Assembly: GCA_965153355.1 (NCBI GenBank)
Contig: OZ231126.1
Span: 106,268,001 to 106,332,000, forward strand
Origin: Flaccisagitta enflata
Taxonomy: Eukaryota > Chaetognatha > Sagittoidea > Aphragmophora
DNA: 64,000 nt
Direction: 5' to 3'
The notes beneath the pieces were generated by a model. That model did not search any database and was not told the DNA's origin. It worked only from the letters and a program-made list of their open reading frames with translations. Positions 1 to 10,997 of this stretch are shown in pieces; the stretch's first letter is position 1, and each line of letters opens with the position of its first letter. A program made the position numbers and the translations under genes.

Positions 1-1
1 A

Positions 2-802
2 AAACTCTCTCTTGATTTGCACATAGCAATATCGCGCTATGTTATGAAGTTGGGAAGGTGTCGGTAGGGGCGGTGATACCCTATGCTCACATTTGGCTAT
101 TCGACTCAGCTCGTCTTGGAATGTTTTCAACTTATGCAAATATTGGTTAGTTCCTAACTGAGCGATTTTTGTTGCTCTATCTAATTCAAGCGACATCTGG
201 TCCGAACCACGCGGGAAGAAGACCCCCATCTCTAAAGAATGCGGTCGCATCACTGACACATTTTCAACATTAACGCGGAGTGTCGATTCTTTCCTGCTGA
301 GGTCCATCGCTGTTTTTCTGAGAACTTGGTTATCTTTGCCAGTAAAGAATGTCACAACGAATATCCATCGATGATTATAACCGCTCGAATCCTTTTTGTA
401 AAGATTTCTTGAAGAGCTATGAATCTTATGGACATTTGCGTTTGACGGACATTGAAAGGGAAAGCCCGGCCCGGGCCTCGATCCTGAGAGGGCTGCCTGC
501 TGTTGTCTGTGCTGGCAACAATAGTTATCATAAAGGCGTTTGGTCAGTTCTGAGCAATTAGCATTAAGCGGATAAATCGATAAAGCGCTAGCCGTGTAAT
601 TTTTAGCTTGGTCAAACTTGTCAGATGCAAGCAAGGGATTAACTTTTTCTAGGAGAGGAGCAGCATGATTGTAATTGCCGATTCTTTTACGGATGTATCC
701 TTGGGGTATCATTGAGACGAAATCATGGTCCAAACAAAATGATCTATTCATATCATTTGTAACTTCTCCAGTTTGATCGCTCTGGACTGTGATAATGCTG
801 AT
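2..802 (-). CDS. Unrecognised coding frame, open to the left window edge
   Basis: A minus-strand frame runs 267 codons without a stop, from just after a TGA at 803-805 to the window edge. That is very unlikely by chance in AT-rich DNA. The residues look protein-like and are not low complexity; a segment near 330-355 reads WIFVVTFFTGKDNQV and one near 190-220 reads SLEMGVFFPRG. I recognise no family. It overlaps the end of the upstream exon (753-976) in another frame, so the two are joined either by a frameshift near 755-800 or by a very small intron; an acceptor-like CAG lies near 788. No ATG is needed if this is an internal exon. It belongs with the minus-strand exons at 1234-2787. The short plus-strand frames here are its shadows. 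Confidence 0.55.
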   Translation of the reverse strand, partial: MSIITVQSDQTGEVTNDMNRSFCLDHDFVSMIPQGYIRKRIGNYNHAAPLLEKVNPLLASDKFDQAKNYTASALSIYPLNANCSELTKRLYDNYCCQHRQQQAALSGSRPGPGFPFQCPSNANVHKIHSSSRNLYKKDSSGYNHRWIFVVTFFTGKDNQVLRKTAMDLSRKESTLRVNVENVSVMRPHSLEMGVFFPRGSDQMSLELDRATKIAQLGTNQYLHKLKTFQDELSRIAKCEHRVSPPLPTPSQLHNIARYCYVQIKREF

Positions 803-976
803 TCAGGCTCTCTGCGGCGCTTAAACAGTTCCCTAACACATCGCGAGGGACTGATTTTTTTTTTAATATCTCTTGAATCCCATCTGGCAAAGGATAAAGG
901 CTTTCGTCAAAGCCATTCTCGGCAGGGCATGAGTACGGTCCATATGCCCCATGTGAAAAAGAGTCGATTGCCGCAG
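753..976 (-). CDS. Exon of the unrecognised minus-strand gene
   Basis: A pyrimidine-rich tract ending in CACCAG at 977-982 forms a good 3' splice site, and the frame after it (Ala-Ala-Ile-Asp-Ser-Phe...) is open for 74 codons to a TGA at 753-755. The upstream exon ends ATGG before GTAAGT, which is phase 1; adding the first two bases of this exon restores a GCT codon in the correct frame. The apparent hydrophobic leader made by reading through the splice site (MNLPLLFLFLF...) is the intron's pyrimidine tract and not a signal peptide. A run of ten A (T on the plus strand, about 853-862) lies inside the exon. Function unknown. Confidence 0.45.
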
Positions 977-1233
977 CTGGTGCGAGATTTGAAAAAAGAA
1001 AAAGAAATAAAAGTGGAAGATTCATGGCGTGCGGGCAGGAACGGTGACCGACCGACCGACCAACCGACCAACCGACATAGCGGGTTATAGTCGTGTGCGC
1101 ATGACTAGAAAAGATGCTTAACCGGAATGATGTAAAAGATATGTGTCATCGTTTAGTTTAGGCCTGCTGACCAAAACAGAAAAAAAAGATCAGACCATTT
1201 TTTTTTGTCTTATCTACATGAAACAGAACTTAC
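977..1233 (-). other. Intron of the minus-strand gene, hosting a GTCGCG element
   Basis: The donor reads G|GTAAGTTC (1233 downward), a near-perfect consensus. The acceptor is the pyrimidine tract plus CACCAG at 977-982. The intron is 257 nt long. About one third of it (1026-1113) is a copy of the dispersed GTCGCG element, with its GACC/GACCAACC repeats and a CGTGTGCGCATGACTAG end. Confidence 0.45.
1026..1113 (+). repeat. GTCGCG dispersed element, partial, in an intron
   Basis: It reads GTGCGGGCAGG, then GACCGACCGACCAACC-type repeats, then AGCGGGTTATAGTCG and a degenerate palindromic end. This matches the order head, GGAC-type repeats, AGCGGGGTGTAGAGTCGCG tail seen at 14327-14490 and 48312-48505. 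The first part of the head is missing. Confidence 0.6.
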
Positions 1234-1720
1234 CCATGATGCTATGTTTTCCTCCTTTCTTGCTTGATTATGAGAAGATCCGAGATTTGAGATCTTCTTT
1301 GTCAGGTGAAGATCTTGTTGATGAATTATCAGATCTGGCAGCAACAAGAAGGTCTTGCGTCAGAAATGCTGGCGGAAGATAGAGGGATGATGATTTCATG
1401 TCGTTGTCAAGATTAAGCTCATTTATTCGAAAATTTATGCATTTATCGTTCACACAGATCTCCGGAAACGAGAAGGTAAGACAATTTCTCACAGGTTTTT
1501 CACTTTGATTATTCAATGTGTCATAATACGCGGTTTGATTAAATGCTACATTAGTTAATTCCTTAATTCCGATGAAATCTGAACCACTTGAATTACTTTG
1601 CAATATATTTCTGATTTCTCTACTATTTATAGGAAATAAGGTAAAGCTTTTAATGTTGTTTTTAATGATCCGACTGTATAAAGCTGTTTCTGCATTGTTC
1701 ATCGATCCCCCATTGAAATT
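1234..1720 (-). CDS. Exon of the unrecognised minus-strand gene, with in-frame TAA
   Basis: The frame begins around 1741-1690 (first ATG near 1701, MNNAETALYSRI) and is open for about 140 codons to a TAA at 1268-1270. It then continues in the same frame for 11 more codons to a strong splice donor, ATGG|GTAAGT, at 1234/1233. A natural join to the preceding exon needs a +1 shift in a T-rich stretch near 1730-1740, where both frames read the same Cys-Val-Phe region. I recognise no domain. The stop just before a perfect donor suggests a nonsense mutation or a second, alternative end. Unknown function. Confidence 0.45.
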
Positions 1721-2144
1721 AAACGAGTGAAAAACACACAAAATTTAATCTCATATGATTGCTGCTAGCACCAGCGACTTCGCTTAAATGGCGAAGAATA
1801 TTTGTTATTTCCCGCTTATGCTGGCGAGGGTCATCTTTGTGAGATGCCGAGTCCCCACTTATTATAATATCATCATATGATATAAGGCTATTATAGGGAA
1901 AGCAAAATGTAGTGTATTCTCTCTCGTTCTCGCTCGCCGTCTGTACGCGCTCTCTTGCCTTCTCGGCCAGAGTTTCTTTCTCATGGAGGGTGTCCGGCCG
2001 TTTATAGGGTTCCTCCTCTTTCATAGTTACGTCATCACCTTTGACCTCCTTCGATTCTTTTCCTTTGCTTTTTTCCTTCTTGTGTAGTCTAGCCTCTCTC
2101 TTCTTTGGACGATGATCTTTTGGTTGTTGTTGTTGTTGTTGTGG

Positions 2145-2205
<61 letters not shown>

Positions 2206-2228
2206 GGTTGTTGTTGTTCTTTTTTTCT
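1719..2228 (-). CDS. Polyglutamine exon of the unrecognised minus-strand gene
   Basis: A CGCAG splice acceptor at 2229-2233 precedes a 170-codon open frame. It starts Arg-Lys-Lys-Glu and enters about 30 glutamines encoded by CAA and broken by three prolines (CCA), the (TTG)n array of the plus strand at about 2122-2216. A highly charged Lys/Arg/Glu region follows (KKREARLHKKEKSKGKESKE), then an ordinary mixed region ending near 1719. The glutamine tract, its prolines and the charged tail are all in one frame, which argues that the repeat is translated rather than intronic. The next exon follows after a one-base shift. Function unknown; a nuclear or scaffold protein would fit the composition but is only a guess. 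Confidence 0.45.
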
Positions 2229-2450
2229 CTGCGATCATGTAGTTACGTAACATTCAAGTTTTCCATTCCCTCACCCGGTTTGTCCGTTCGCCTTCTCATT
2301 TCCATGCCTAGTCCCTTGGTGGCTAAAAAGGATCCATGCTTTGTAAGGGCGTCATCAGATAGGGCAAGGAACTTAAACCACTTGCTTTTATTTCCTGTTT
2401 GTTTGTTTGTTTGTTTGTTTTGCTTGGTTCTGTGAATAAATATAATCATC

Positions 2451-2787
2451 CTAGCGCCTTATTGCGCTAGAGCTTCGCATAGGGCCTATGACACTTTTAA
2501 TGAATTCCTTACATTCATCATCCTCACTGTCCTTACATTCATTGTCGCTTTCCAAGTTTTTGTCTTTCTTTACATTTTTCTCTCCTTCGTTACCACTTGG
2601 GGTGTCAGTCCTGTTGTTCTCTTTTTTGCGTAACTCTTTTGTGTAATTGTAGCTTTTCACATGATTTGGGTCCAATATTCCTTTGTTATCATAAATCCTA
2701 TATTCGCAATTCCATAATTCCGCGGCCTCTTTTATTTTATCTCTTAGGATTTTCGGAACCGACGTTTGACTGACCCAGATAATACAT
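2451..2787 (-). CDS. Exon of the unrecognised minus-strand gene
   Basis: A pyrimidine-rich tract followed by CCTATAG at 2788-2794 is a good acceptor. The frame behind it is open for 112 codons: an ordinary globular stretch (CIIWVSQTSVPKILRDKIKE) followed by an acidic/lysine-rich tail, ending TAG at 2451-2453. The leucine run obtained by reading upstream is only the GTT microsatellite at 2872-2925. There is no clear donor before the stop, so the link to the polyglutamine exon downstream is by strand and proximity only. No family recognised. Confidence 0.4.
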
Positions 2788-2871
2788 CTATAGGACAAGG
2801 AAGGGGTTTGAGGAGGATGAGGGAAGTTTCCTTTTTTTCGAGAAGTTAGAAAAGCAAGGTAAAAAAAAAGC

Positions 2872-2874
2872 AGC

Positions 2875-2924
<50 letters not shown>

Positions 2925-2925
2925 C
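2872..2925. repeat. (CAA)n microsatellite
   Basis: An essentially perfect trinucleotide array of about 18 units. Confidence 0.9.
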
Positions 2926-3198
2926 TTACGCGGGAGCTAGAGGGACCAGGTATGGACACACCCTTTTTAGTAAGTCAGCAAGGTAAAATGATTTCCCGCT
3001 CAATGACCTAATTGTGATAAGTAAGATGACATTGTGATTTATTTCCCATTGCATAACATTCCTCGGCGTATAGAAAATAGGCCTCTCATATTTCAAACTG
3101 CGCGTTTGAATTTTCCATCTTTCATTTCTCCTTATGTAACAATGGAACCGTTTATTTTTCGGCGTCTATGATTCTTAAGCGAATTTTCCATCATGCAC

Positions 3199-3203
<5 letters not shown>

Positions 3204-3265
<62 letters not shown>

Positions 3266-3303
3266 ACTCTCTCTCTCTGACTCTCTCTCTCTGACTCTCT
3301 CTC

Positions 3304-3376
<73 letters not shown>
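3204..3376. repeat. (CT)n microsatellite
   Basis: A CT dinucleotide array interrupted by a few GACT steps. Its Ser-Leu or Arg-Glu translations are not genes. Confidence 0.95.
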
Positions 3377-3378
<2 letters not shown>

Positions 3379-3605
3379 TTCCCCACGTCCGGCGTGATTA
3401 AAAACCTGATCATCTCTTGCTCCAGTACTTTTCCAGTACTTTTCCATAACAGATCATTTCCTCTATGGGCTCGAGACGAGGCGCCGCCGGCCGATACGAA
3501 AATGTGTTATGCCATCACTTTTTGGGGTCAACTTTTAGTCTCTGACCTCTATTTTTCTTATATCTTCTTTACTCGTCGCACGCGTTATAACGAATGCGTG
3601 ACCTC

Positions 3606-3610
3606 CTATC

Positions 3611-3654
<44 letters not shown>

Positions 3655-3754
3655 TGTCTCTCTGTCTCTCTCTCTCTCTCTGTCTCTCTGTCTCTCTGTC
3701 TCTCTCTGTCTCACTCTCTCTCTGTTTCTCTCTCTCTCTGTCTCTCTCTCTCTC

Positions 3755-3826
<72 letters not shown>

Positions 3827-3855
3827 TCTGTCTCTGCTGTCTCACTCTCTTTCTG
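3606..3855. repeat. (CT)n / CTGT microsatellite
   Basis: An interrupted CT array with scattered TGTC units. From 3856 to 4570 I see only weakly structured sequence, including a short GGTGGAAAT-type repeat at about 3998-4035, and no supportable gene. Confidence 0.9.
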
Positions 3856-4570
3856 ATTGATGTTAAAGAGTGCAACAAGATCAAGGCGAAACATGGCGGA
3901 ACTTGGAAGATTTCCATTCCCTATCTCGTTGGATCGTTCTTTTGTTTGTTTTTTTTTGTTCTTTTGTTGAGAATCGCGGCGGTGGGGAGGGGGGAGGAAA
4001 TGGTGGAAATGGTGGAAGTGGTGGAAGCGGTGGCAAGACCGATAAAATTGGTGGCAGGCTGATGTAAAGGGTGGGAAAGCCGATGTACAAGGCGGGATGC
4101 AAACTTGTCCATCAGCTGACATCGAATCTTGCATCTGATTTCATCAATTAGCCATCAATTATCATTCGCTTTTTCATTGATTTCCACCTTGTCCCCTCTG
4201 ATGTTCAGCGAATGTACAGCGGATGAAATCTGATGAACAACATCTCCTCTCTCTTCCATCATAAAAAAAAAGACAAAAATGACGAATCACCAAAAAAATC
4301 CCGATGAAGTATAGGAGAGAAATAACTTAAGATTTCTGCCTTGCTTCTATCTATACACGTGATCAATTGGCACTCGTTGGCTTTACCTAGCCTTGAGTTA
4401 AAACTAACTGGCTGGATATTACACATAATAATTAACACTAAGATACTAATAAACGATCTAATCCTACGTCCATGCTCGATGCTAATAAACAATTTAATCC
4501 TACGACTAAACTCGATATTCCCGTGCTACTTCACGCCCATTATATAGGGTTCTGATCGGTATTTCTCACA

Positions 4571-6311
4571 ATGTCTGACGATAGTAAAATCATTGCGGAT
4601 CTAATCAATCGCCACCCGACCAGCCTTAAAGAAAGTCTTCTGAGCATCTGCACGTCTATGTGTATTGAAATCGATTCTATAGACAAAAATGGAGATCTTC
4701 AGAAAAAGATAGTTGAAGTTTCTAAGATAAGTGAAGAATGCGAACAGAAAATAAGAGACAAAGTCAAAAACATTAAAATTGCGTACAAAGAAAAAGAAAA
4801 TGCTTCGAAGAACCATGGTTTTTCAGAACGCTGCACATCTCACACCAAGTTCACAATCTCAATCCCAGTCATTATTCTCTCAAGATACACCGATCAATCC
4901 ACCACCGCACCCGTTACTCAGTCTAAGGGACTCCACAAGCCAGTACGGTGACGACGATGGTGATATGGCTATCGGTGATTTTCTAAACTCGCAACATTCT
5001 ATCATCCAAACCCAGAGTCAAACAATAAAAAATCAGGGGGAAATACTCTCGCGCCTAGAGAATATGGTTTCGGTCATGATCAGCACCCAAGAACAATCGT
5101 TTGAAACGCTAAACACGAAGGTAGCTGACCTAGAATCCACAATCCTTGCTCAAGGCTTGCTTCTCAAGGATATAGAGACGCATCTTCGACAGTTTCAAAA
5201 AGACCCGTCTCTACATCACCCGTCGGTTCAACAACATTTATCGCAACACCGAGTGTCTCAACAGAAATCGTTGCAACAACAGTCATCGCAACAACAGTTG
5301 GTGCAACAACAGTCGCCGCGACAACGGTTGTCGCAGCAACAATTGTCGCAATAACAATCGTCGCAACAACAATCGTCGCAACAACAATCGTTGCAACAAC
5401 GGTCGTCACAACAACGGTCGTCACAACAACATCTGTTGCGACTACATCAGTTGTCACAACAACAACGGTCGTTACAGCAACAACAATCATCTCAACTGAA
5501 CTCATCGCCGCAACGACTGGTCCTACACCCTTCACCGCAGCAACCGTCGATAACGCCGCTGCAGCCAAAATCGCCGCTGCAACCAAAATTGCCGCTGCAG
5601 CCAACGAGAGAACGCTCATCGCCGCAGCCTACGTCACACGAACCACCGCGACAATTTTTATTGCGGGGACAGTATCAACGACGCCAAGGCAGACGACACC
5701 TATTACGTCAAGAAGCTCCAGTGAGCAACAAATCTATCATCCTCTTCACTGACTCCAACAGGCAGTTATTGAATCTCGACCTCTTGAAACCGACCAACGA
5801 GTCAAAAGTTGAACGCCACTACTGTTACAAAATAAATGAAGTAACAGAAAGCATGAAAAACGGCAGAATTGAAGTTACGAATCCAGACACGGTTACCAAC
5901 GTCATACTACAAGTAGGATTCAACGACAAAAGAGACGGAACAACAACAGAAAAAATGGAAAGTCAATATCTGTCCATGCAAGTGGAAGTTACAAAAAAGT
6001 TCAAAAATGCGCGTCAGCACATCGTTGCATTGCCGCCACTGGGTGACGAACACATAGAAGCCAATGACATGCTCAAGGAAATGGCTCAATTAACTGGCAG
6101 TAATTTTGTGAGCACAAAGGCTTTTCGCGATCGACTCACCGGCCGATATCGAATGGATTTGATGAAAAAAGAATATGATGGCAGATCCATCCATTACAAT
6201 GACATTGGAATCAAAACTCTTGCAAAAGGGATTAAGAAATCCATCTACTCACCGGCGAACATTGGTAACCCAACCCTAACAACTCTGTGCGAGGTATCAA
6301 CCGATGCATAG
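4571..6311 (+). pseudogene. Non-LTR retrotransposon ORF1, frameshifted copy (coiled coil plus SGNH-like domain)
   Basis: ORF1 of a LINE, probably a nucleic-acid-binding chaperone. It begins MSDDSKIIADLI at 4571 and is open to about 4800, then shifts one frame at an AAAGAAAAAG run and continues to 6311, with one in-frame TAA at 5352-5354. Order of parts: N-terminal helical segment, Ser/Pro/Gln linker, predicted coiled coil (about 5000-5200), a Gln-rich tandem repeat of 15 bp (about 5220-5560), then an SGNH/GDSL-esterase-like domain. The latter shows a block I-like FTDSNRQ, a block III-like VGFND and a block V-like HYNDIGIKTLA. Esterase-type ORF1 proteins are known from CR1- and RTE-related LINEs. 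The endonuclease/RT ORF follows at 6382. Confidence 0.75.
5220..5560 (+). repeat. 15-bp minisatellite inside LINE ORF1 encoding a Gln/Ser-rich stretch
   Basis: Repeats of the form CAACAACAATCGTCG keep the ORF1 frame apart from a single TAA at 5352-5354. The relative at 61766-63616 lacks this array, so it expanded in this copy or sublineage. Confidence 0.75.
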
Positions 6312-6381
6312 GCTCAAAATGACAAGGACCACAATGTTCCCTGTGCAACTGATCCGGATCCATGCAAGCAAAGAAGGGTCA

Positions 6382-7472
6382 ATTGACCAAAGAAAGTAAA
6401 AAATATATGGAAATTTCTTTATGCAAATGTCAGAGGCATAAGAGGAAAACGAACCAGTCTAATTGAACATATTGATACAGAAAAACCTGAGATTGTACTG
6501 CTTACAGAAACCCTCCTCCCAGATAATTCGTCCCTCAACGTCAGTGGTTATGTTTTCTTTGGAAAAAATCGTCAAATAAATAAAGGAGGAGGCGTTGGCA
6601 TCCTAGTTCGAGAAGATCTAAAAAGGTTAATCATTCCACACATATCTGAAAGAGATATCGAAATGATTTGGCTAAGCATAAGATGAGAAAATAATGAGTT
6701 ACATTTTCTGATGTCAGGCAGTCACAATCAGTCGAGTATCAGTTAGATAGTTGTTCGCCCGGACTTAGAATATTTTTGATGAATTTTGCCGGAGAACGGT
6801 AAGACCCATTTTATGGGGTTGCCAAGGAGATGAGCCAAATTGGAAAATACAGGCCGTTAAGACAGATGCATATTTCAGCTTCAGTCTGGTTGCTACTACG
6901 GCAAACAAGAAGCAAGGTGTTCTAAGGAAGATATAAGTCAAGAAATGGCACTTTTGTCTGAAGAGATTGAAGAATTTAAAAAAGAAGGGGAAGTAATGAT
7001 TTTTATGGACGGAAACAGCAAAATAGGCCTTCTAGGAGAACCAAGGAGCCGAAATGGAAAATTGCTCGATGATGTTTTTGAAAATCATGACCTGATTGTG
7101 ATAAACAGGACTGACAAATGCTTAGGCACAGTCACGAGACAAAACACTAACAACCCGAGTGAAAAGTCGGCCATAGATGTTGTAGTGGCAGACCGCAAAG
7201 TAACAGAGTCCATGACATCAATGGTCATTGATGAAATGGGAATCTTAAAAATCAAAGGAAGAGCAGAGACAGACCATAAAACGATCCTGCTCAATATGAA
7301 AATGGAACAAATTGAGAGATACGTGCAACAAAAAACAGTCTGCTGGCGCCTGAACGCACCCGAGAGTGAATGGAAAAAACTGCGATGGGAAATGAAAAAC
7401 CTAAAAAATGAAAGTGAGAGAATCTTCAGCCAATCAAGTTTGAAAAAAAGTATAGCAAATTTCTCAAAATGA
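6382..7472 (+). pseudogene. LINE ORF2, endonuclease part (degenerate)
   Basis: Apurinic-endonuclease-type domain. It starts near 6395 (WKFLYANVRGIRGKR), carries TETLL and GGGVGIL segments, and matches residues 75-300 of the better copy at 57845-61237. A TGA at 6686-6688 interrupts it, followed by about 165-190 bp of unrelated sequence (about 6710-6885). The domain then resumes as GCYYGKQEA and MDGNSKIGLLGE, ending with a TDHKTI motif equivalent to the catalytic SDH. The frame closes at 7472 and a frameshift leads to the RT part. Not functional as it stands. Confidence 0.75.
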
Positions 7473-7572
7473 TAGAGGTTGCTATGAGAAAGACAATCGG
7501 AAAACGACTATAAAGACACGGCGACAACATTTCTCAGATGAAGTAAGTGAGCTGAGAAGGAGAAAAAGAGAA

Positions 7573-8808
7573 TTGAAAAAACAAATTTCAAAAGTAACTG
7601 GAAACGACAGAGCTGATAAAGTGGATCAATACAAAGGCCTTGTAGAGGAGCTCAGGAACAAAGTTATAGAAGAGAAGACAGAAAGTTTGAATAAAAAACT
7701 TAAGCTTATGATAAAAGACAAAAGCAGAATCATTTATTGGAAAGCAATGAAAAAATTGAACAGAGATAATGTAAATGAATGCCTAACAGTCAAGAATGAA
7801 GCGGGAGAAAGACAGTACCATCCTGAGGCCATAAAGAATGAAATGGCAACTCACTACGAAAAACTTTACGCAAAAACAAAAACCAGATTGCACCCCCACC
7901 ATGAGGTAGTAAAAAGTGAAATTGAAATGTTCAAGCAAGACAGAAATTACGAAAACGAGTGGTACAATCAAGTGCCAGCAGAACAAGAAGCTATTGAAGT
8001 AATCAGAGGTAAAAAGAACGGAAAAGCTACGACGGATTTAAAAAATGAGATAATGAAAAGGACTGAGCCGGAATTTGTAAAAATACTGATGCCTCTTATA
8101 ATTGAAATATTCTTAAAAGAAATGACCCCGAGCATATGGAATGTAGGCTCAATAACGAGTCTGTATAAAGGTAAAGGCGACAAGGAAAGTTTACAAAATC
8201 ACAGAGGTATAACCGTGTCAAGCTCCATTGGTGGCATTATCGAAGAGATTATTGACAGAAGAATGCAAAAAATTGTAAAATTTACCCAAGGACAAGCGGG
8301 AGGTATAAAGGGAGCATCAACTTGTGACCACCTGTTCTTATTACATGGTATGATGGCATGCGCAATTGCAAGAAAAGAAAATCTATTCATCACTTTTTAC
8401 GATGTCGCCAAAGCATACAATCGCGCGGATGTCAACAATATGATGCACATAATATGGAAAGCAGGCGTCAGAGGTAAACTATGGCGCATCCTACTAAATC
8501 TTAGCACAAACCTCAGAGCGACTATAAAAACGCGTTATGGCCCATCCTGTGAAATAATCCGAGAAAATGGAGGACGGCAAGGATCCAGCCTCACAGGCCG
8601 TTTATTCTCAAAACAAATGGACACACTGTCGGAACAATGCGAAGAACAGAATGAAGAAAACTTCGTCATAAACGAGAACTTTAACATTGGCTGCTTAGAG
8701 TGGGTTCACGATGTACTCTCATGTACAACGGGCATAGTGAAACAGAAAATAATGCTGAAAGAAATTGACAAATTTGCTATGAAGAACACACTACATAACT
8801 TTAAATAG
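7573..8808 (+). pseudogene. LINE ORF2, reverse transcriptase part (catalytically dead, truncated)
   Basis: Reverse transcriptase domain of the same LINE. Visible blocks are SLYKGKGD followed by HRGITVSSSIGG, motif A YDVAKAYNRAD with its aspartate intact, and motif B-like GGRQGSSL. Motif C reads WVHDV where the relative has YVDDV, so one catalytic aspartate is histidine. The frame stops about 40 codons after motif C. The thumb and C-terminal cysteine motif present in the 57.8-kb copy are absent, so this copy is 3'-truncated at about 8808. Confidence 0.8.
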
Positions 8809-9046
8809 GCGGCGCTGTTTATTAACAGCGGCGTTGCGGTGCCATTTAAAACGACGCCGCGCATTACATTTGCCATATTGGCGCCATTTCACTTGCCATA
8901 TTGGCACCATTTTTGGCGCCTCAAAATGCTCTCTGGCGCTGCCTTTCCTACTAGCAATAAAATTTGATAAGGCATCATTTTTTTCTATCTTTGTTTCGTT
9001 CGAGATTGTGACGTCATTGCGGCATCGAGACAGCCTTTGTGAGAAA
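8809..9046. other. GC-patchy sequence with a short direct repeat
   Basis: It contains two adjacent copies of a roughly 23-bp unit around TTGCCATATTGGCGCCATTT (about 8868-8915). No gene seen. Confidence 0.4.
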
Positions 9047-9150
9047 GAGTGTGTGTGTGTGTGTGTGTGTATGTGTGTGTGTGCGTGTGTGCGTGCATGC
9101 ATGTGTGCGTGCGTGCGTGTGTGTGTGTGTGTATGTGTGTGTGTGTGTGA
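9047..9150. repeat. (GT)n microsatellite with GCGT interruptions
   Basis: TG/GT array with GTGCGTGC interruptions. Confidence 0.9.
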
Positions 9151-9160
9151 GTAAGTGAGT

Positions 9161-9830
<670 letters not shown>

Positions 9831-10478
9831 GAAAATTTTTCAAAAAAGAAAATATATAAATGAAATAAATCTATTTTATTATTTTTCACTTAAAAATGAT
9901 GTAAAATCAAAATATGATGTTTATTTTGGTTTAATTTAAGCAGAAAAAATTAAAAATTATTTCTAGTAACAACAATAGTTTTGTCATAAAACAATATCTA
10001 TTTGAATATACTCTTTTTTTTTACAGAAGAAAAAAAAATGATGTAGTAATTGACTATTTTGAATAAAAAAAAAAGATGGCTTAGAAAAGAATCAAACTCC
10101 ATATTTTTTACAGCTACTCAAAACAGATAGTAATCTATCAATATTTCGAAAACAATGATAAAATTTTTCTAAATCACATTATTTCTATGGCAAAATTAGA
10201 TATTTAGCAAAAAAATTAGGTTCTAATTTTTTTAGCTCGAGTTTCATCAAAATGAACACACTCTTTTTAAACACCTTTTTGAGACCCTTCTGCAAAAAAA
10301 ATTAGAATGGGTTTATTTATTTTCTTTTTGAAAACCCTAAATATTGAGATTTTTTCCACAGGGGACTCTGACCAATAATCTGGATGCAACAAGAATGCTT
10401 GCTTCTCTCTCTCTATTTTTTAAGCCAATTTTCAAAAAAATTTGAGCGTAAATCCATTTTGCAGTTTTGCATTTTTTG
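9831..10478. other. AT-rich spacer
   Basis: AT-rich sequence without a supportable gene. A scrap of module E (AATCTGGATGCAACAAGAATG) lies at 10377-10397 next to a short CT run. Confidence 0.4.
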
Positions 10479-10997
10479 GGCAGCGGCCCCGGAGGGGCCG
10501 ATGACCTATGATTCCACATAGGGCAATTTTCTCCGGTTTCCGTCCATCCGTCCGTCCCCCCCCTAGCCTCAAATCAGGCCTTTTTGACTCCAAATAAGAC
10601 CTTTCTGACCACAAATCAGGCTTCTCAGACCTCAAATCAGGCCTCCCAGACCCCAAATCAGGCCTCTCAGACCCCAAATCAGGCCTCCCAGACCCCTTGT
10701 CAGGCTTTTCAGACCCCAAATTAGACCCCTCAGACCCAAATAAGGCGTTTCAGACCCCAAATCAAGCCTCTCAGACCCCAAACCACGCCTCTCACACCCA
10801 AAATCAGACCTTTCAGAGCCAAAATCAGGCCTCTCAGCCCTCCAAATCAGCTTCTCAAACCAAAGAAAATTGTCCTATGTGGAATCATAGGTCATCGGCC
10901 CCTCCGGGGCCGCTGCCCCTCTCATAATCTCATTCCCACACACACTAACTTAGGGGCATTGGGTACCGCTGACCATGTAACGCTTTTGCGACTATTT
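10479..10997. repeat. Hairpin-bounded minisatellite element, copy 1
   Basis: Two inverted arms of about 50 bp (10479-10530 and 10866-10918) share CAGCGGCCCC, the dyad GGCCCCGGAGGGGCC, GATGACCTATGATTCCACAT and AGGGCAATTTTC. Between them lie about 16 degenerate copies of a 20-21 bp unit based on AAATCAGGCCTCTCAGACCC. Forty bases beyond the right arm sits a conserved box, GGGTACCGCTGACCAT (10959-10974). The same arm-array-arm-box order is found at about 14580-15183, 29335-30476 and 39170-39890. Confidence 0.8.

Noticed and set aside
349-561. 70-codon plus-strand frame beginning MSQRIS
   Set aside because: It is antisense to the 267-codon minus-strand frame, which is far longer and continuous with splice-bordered exons.
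977-1025. Apparent signal peptide MNLPLLFLFLF
   Set aside because: The hydrophobic residues are the pyrimidine tract of a 3' splice site; the exon starts after CACCAG.
3132-4134. Ser/Leu- and Arg/Glu-rich frames over CT arrays (and the same at 9.3, 12.0, 26.2, 36.0 and 49.5 kb)
   Set aside because: Pure translations of microsatellites with no non-repeat coding sequence.
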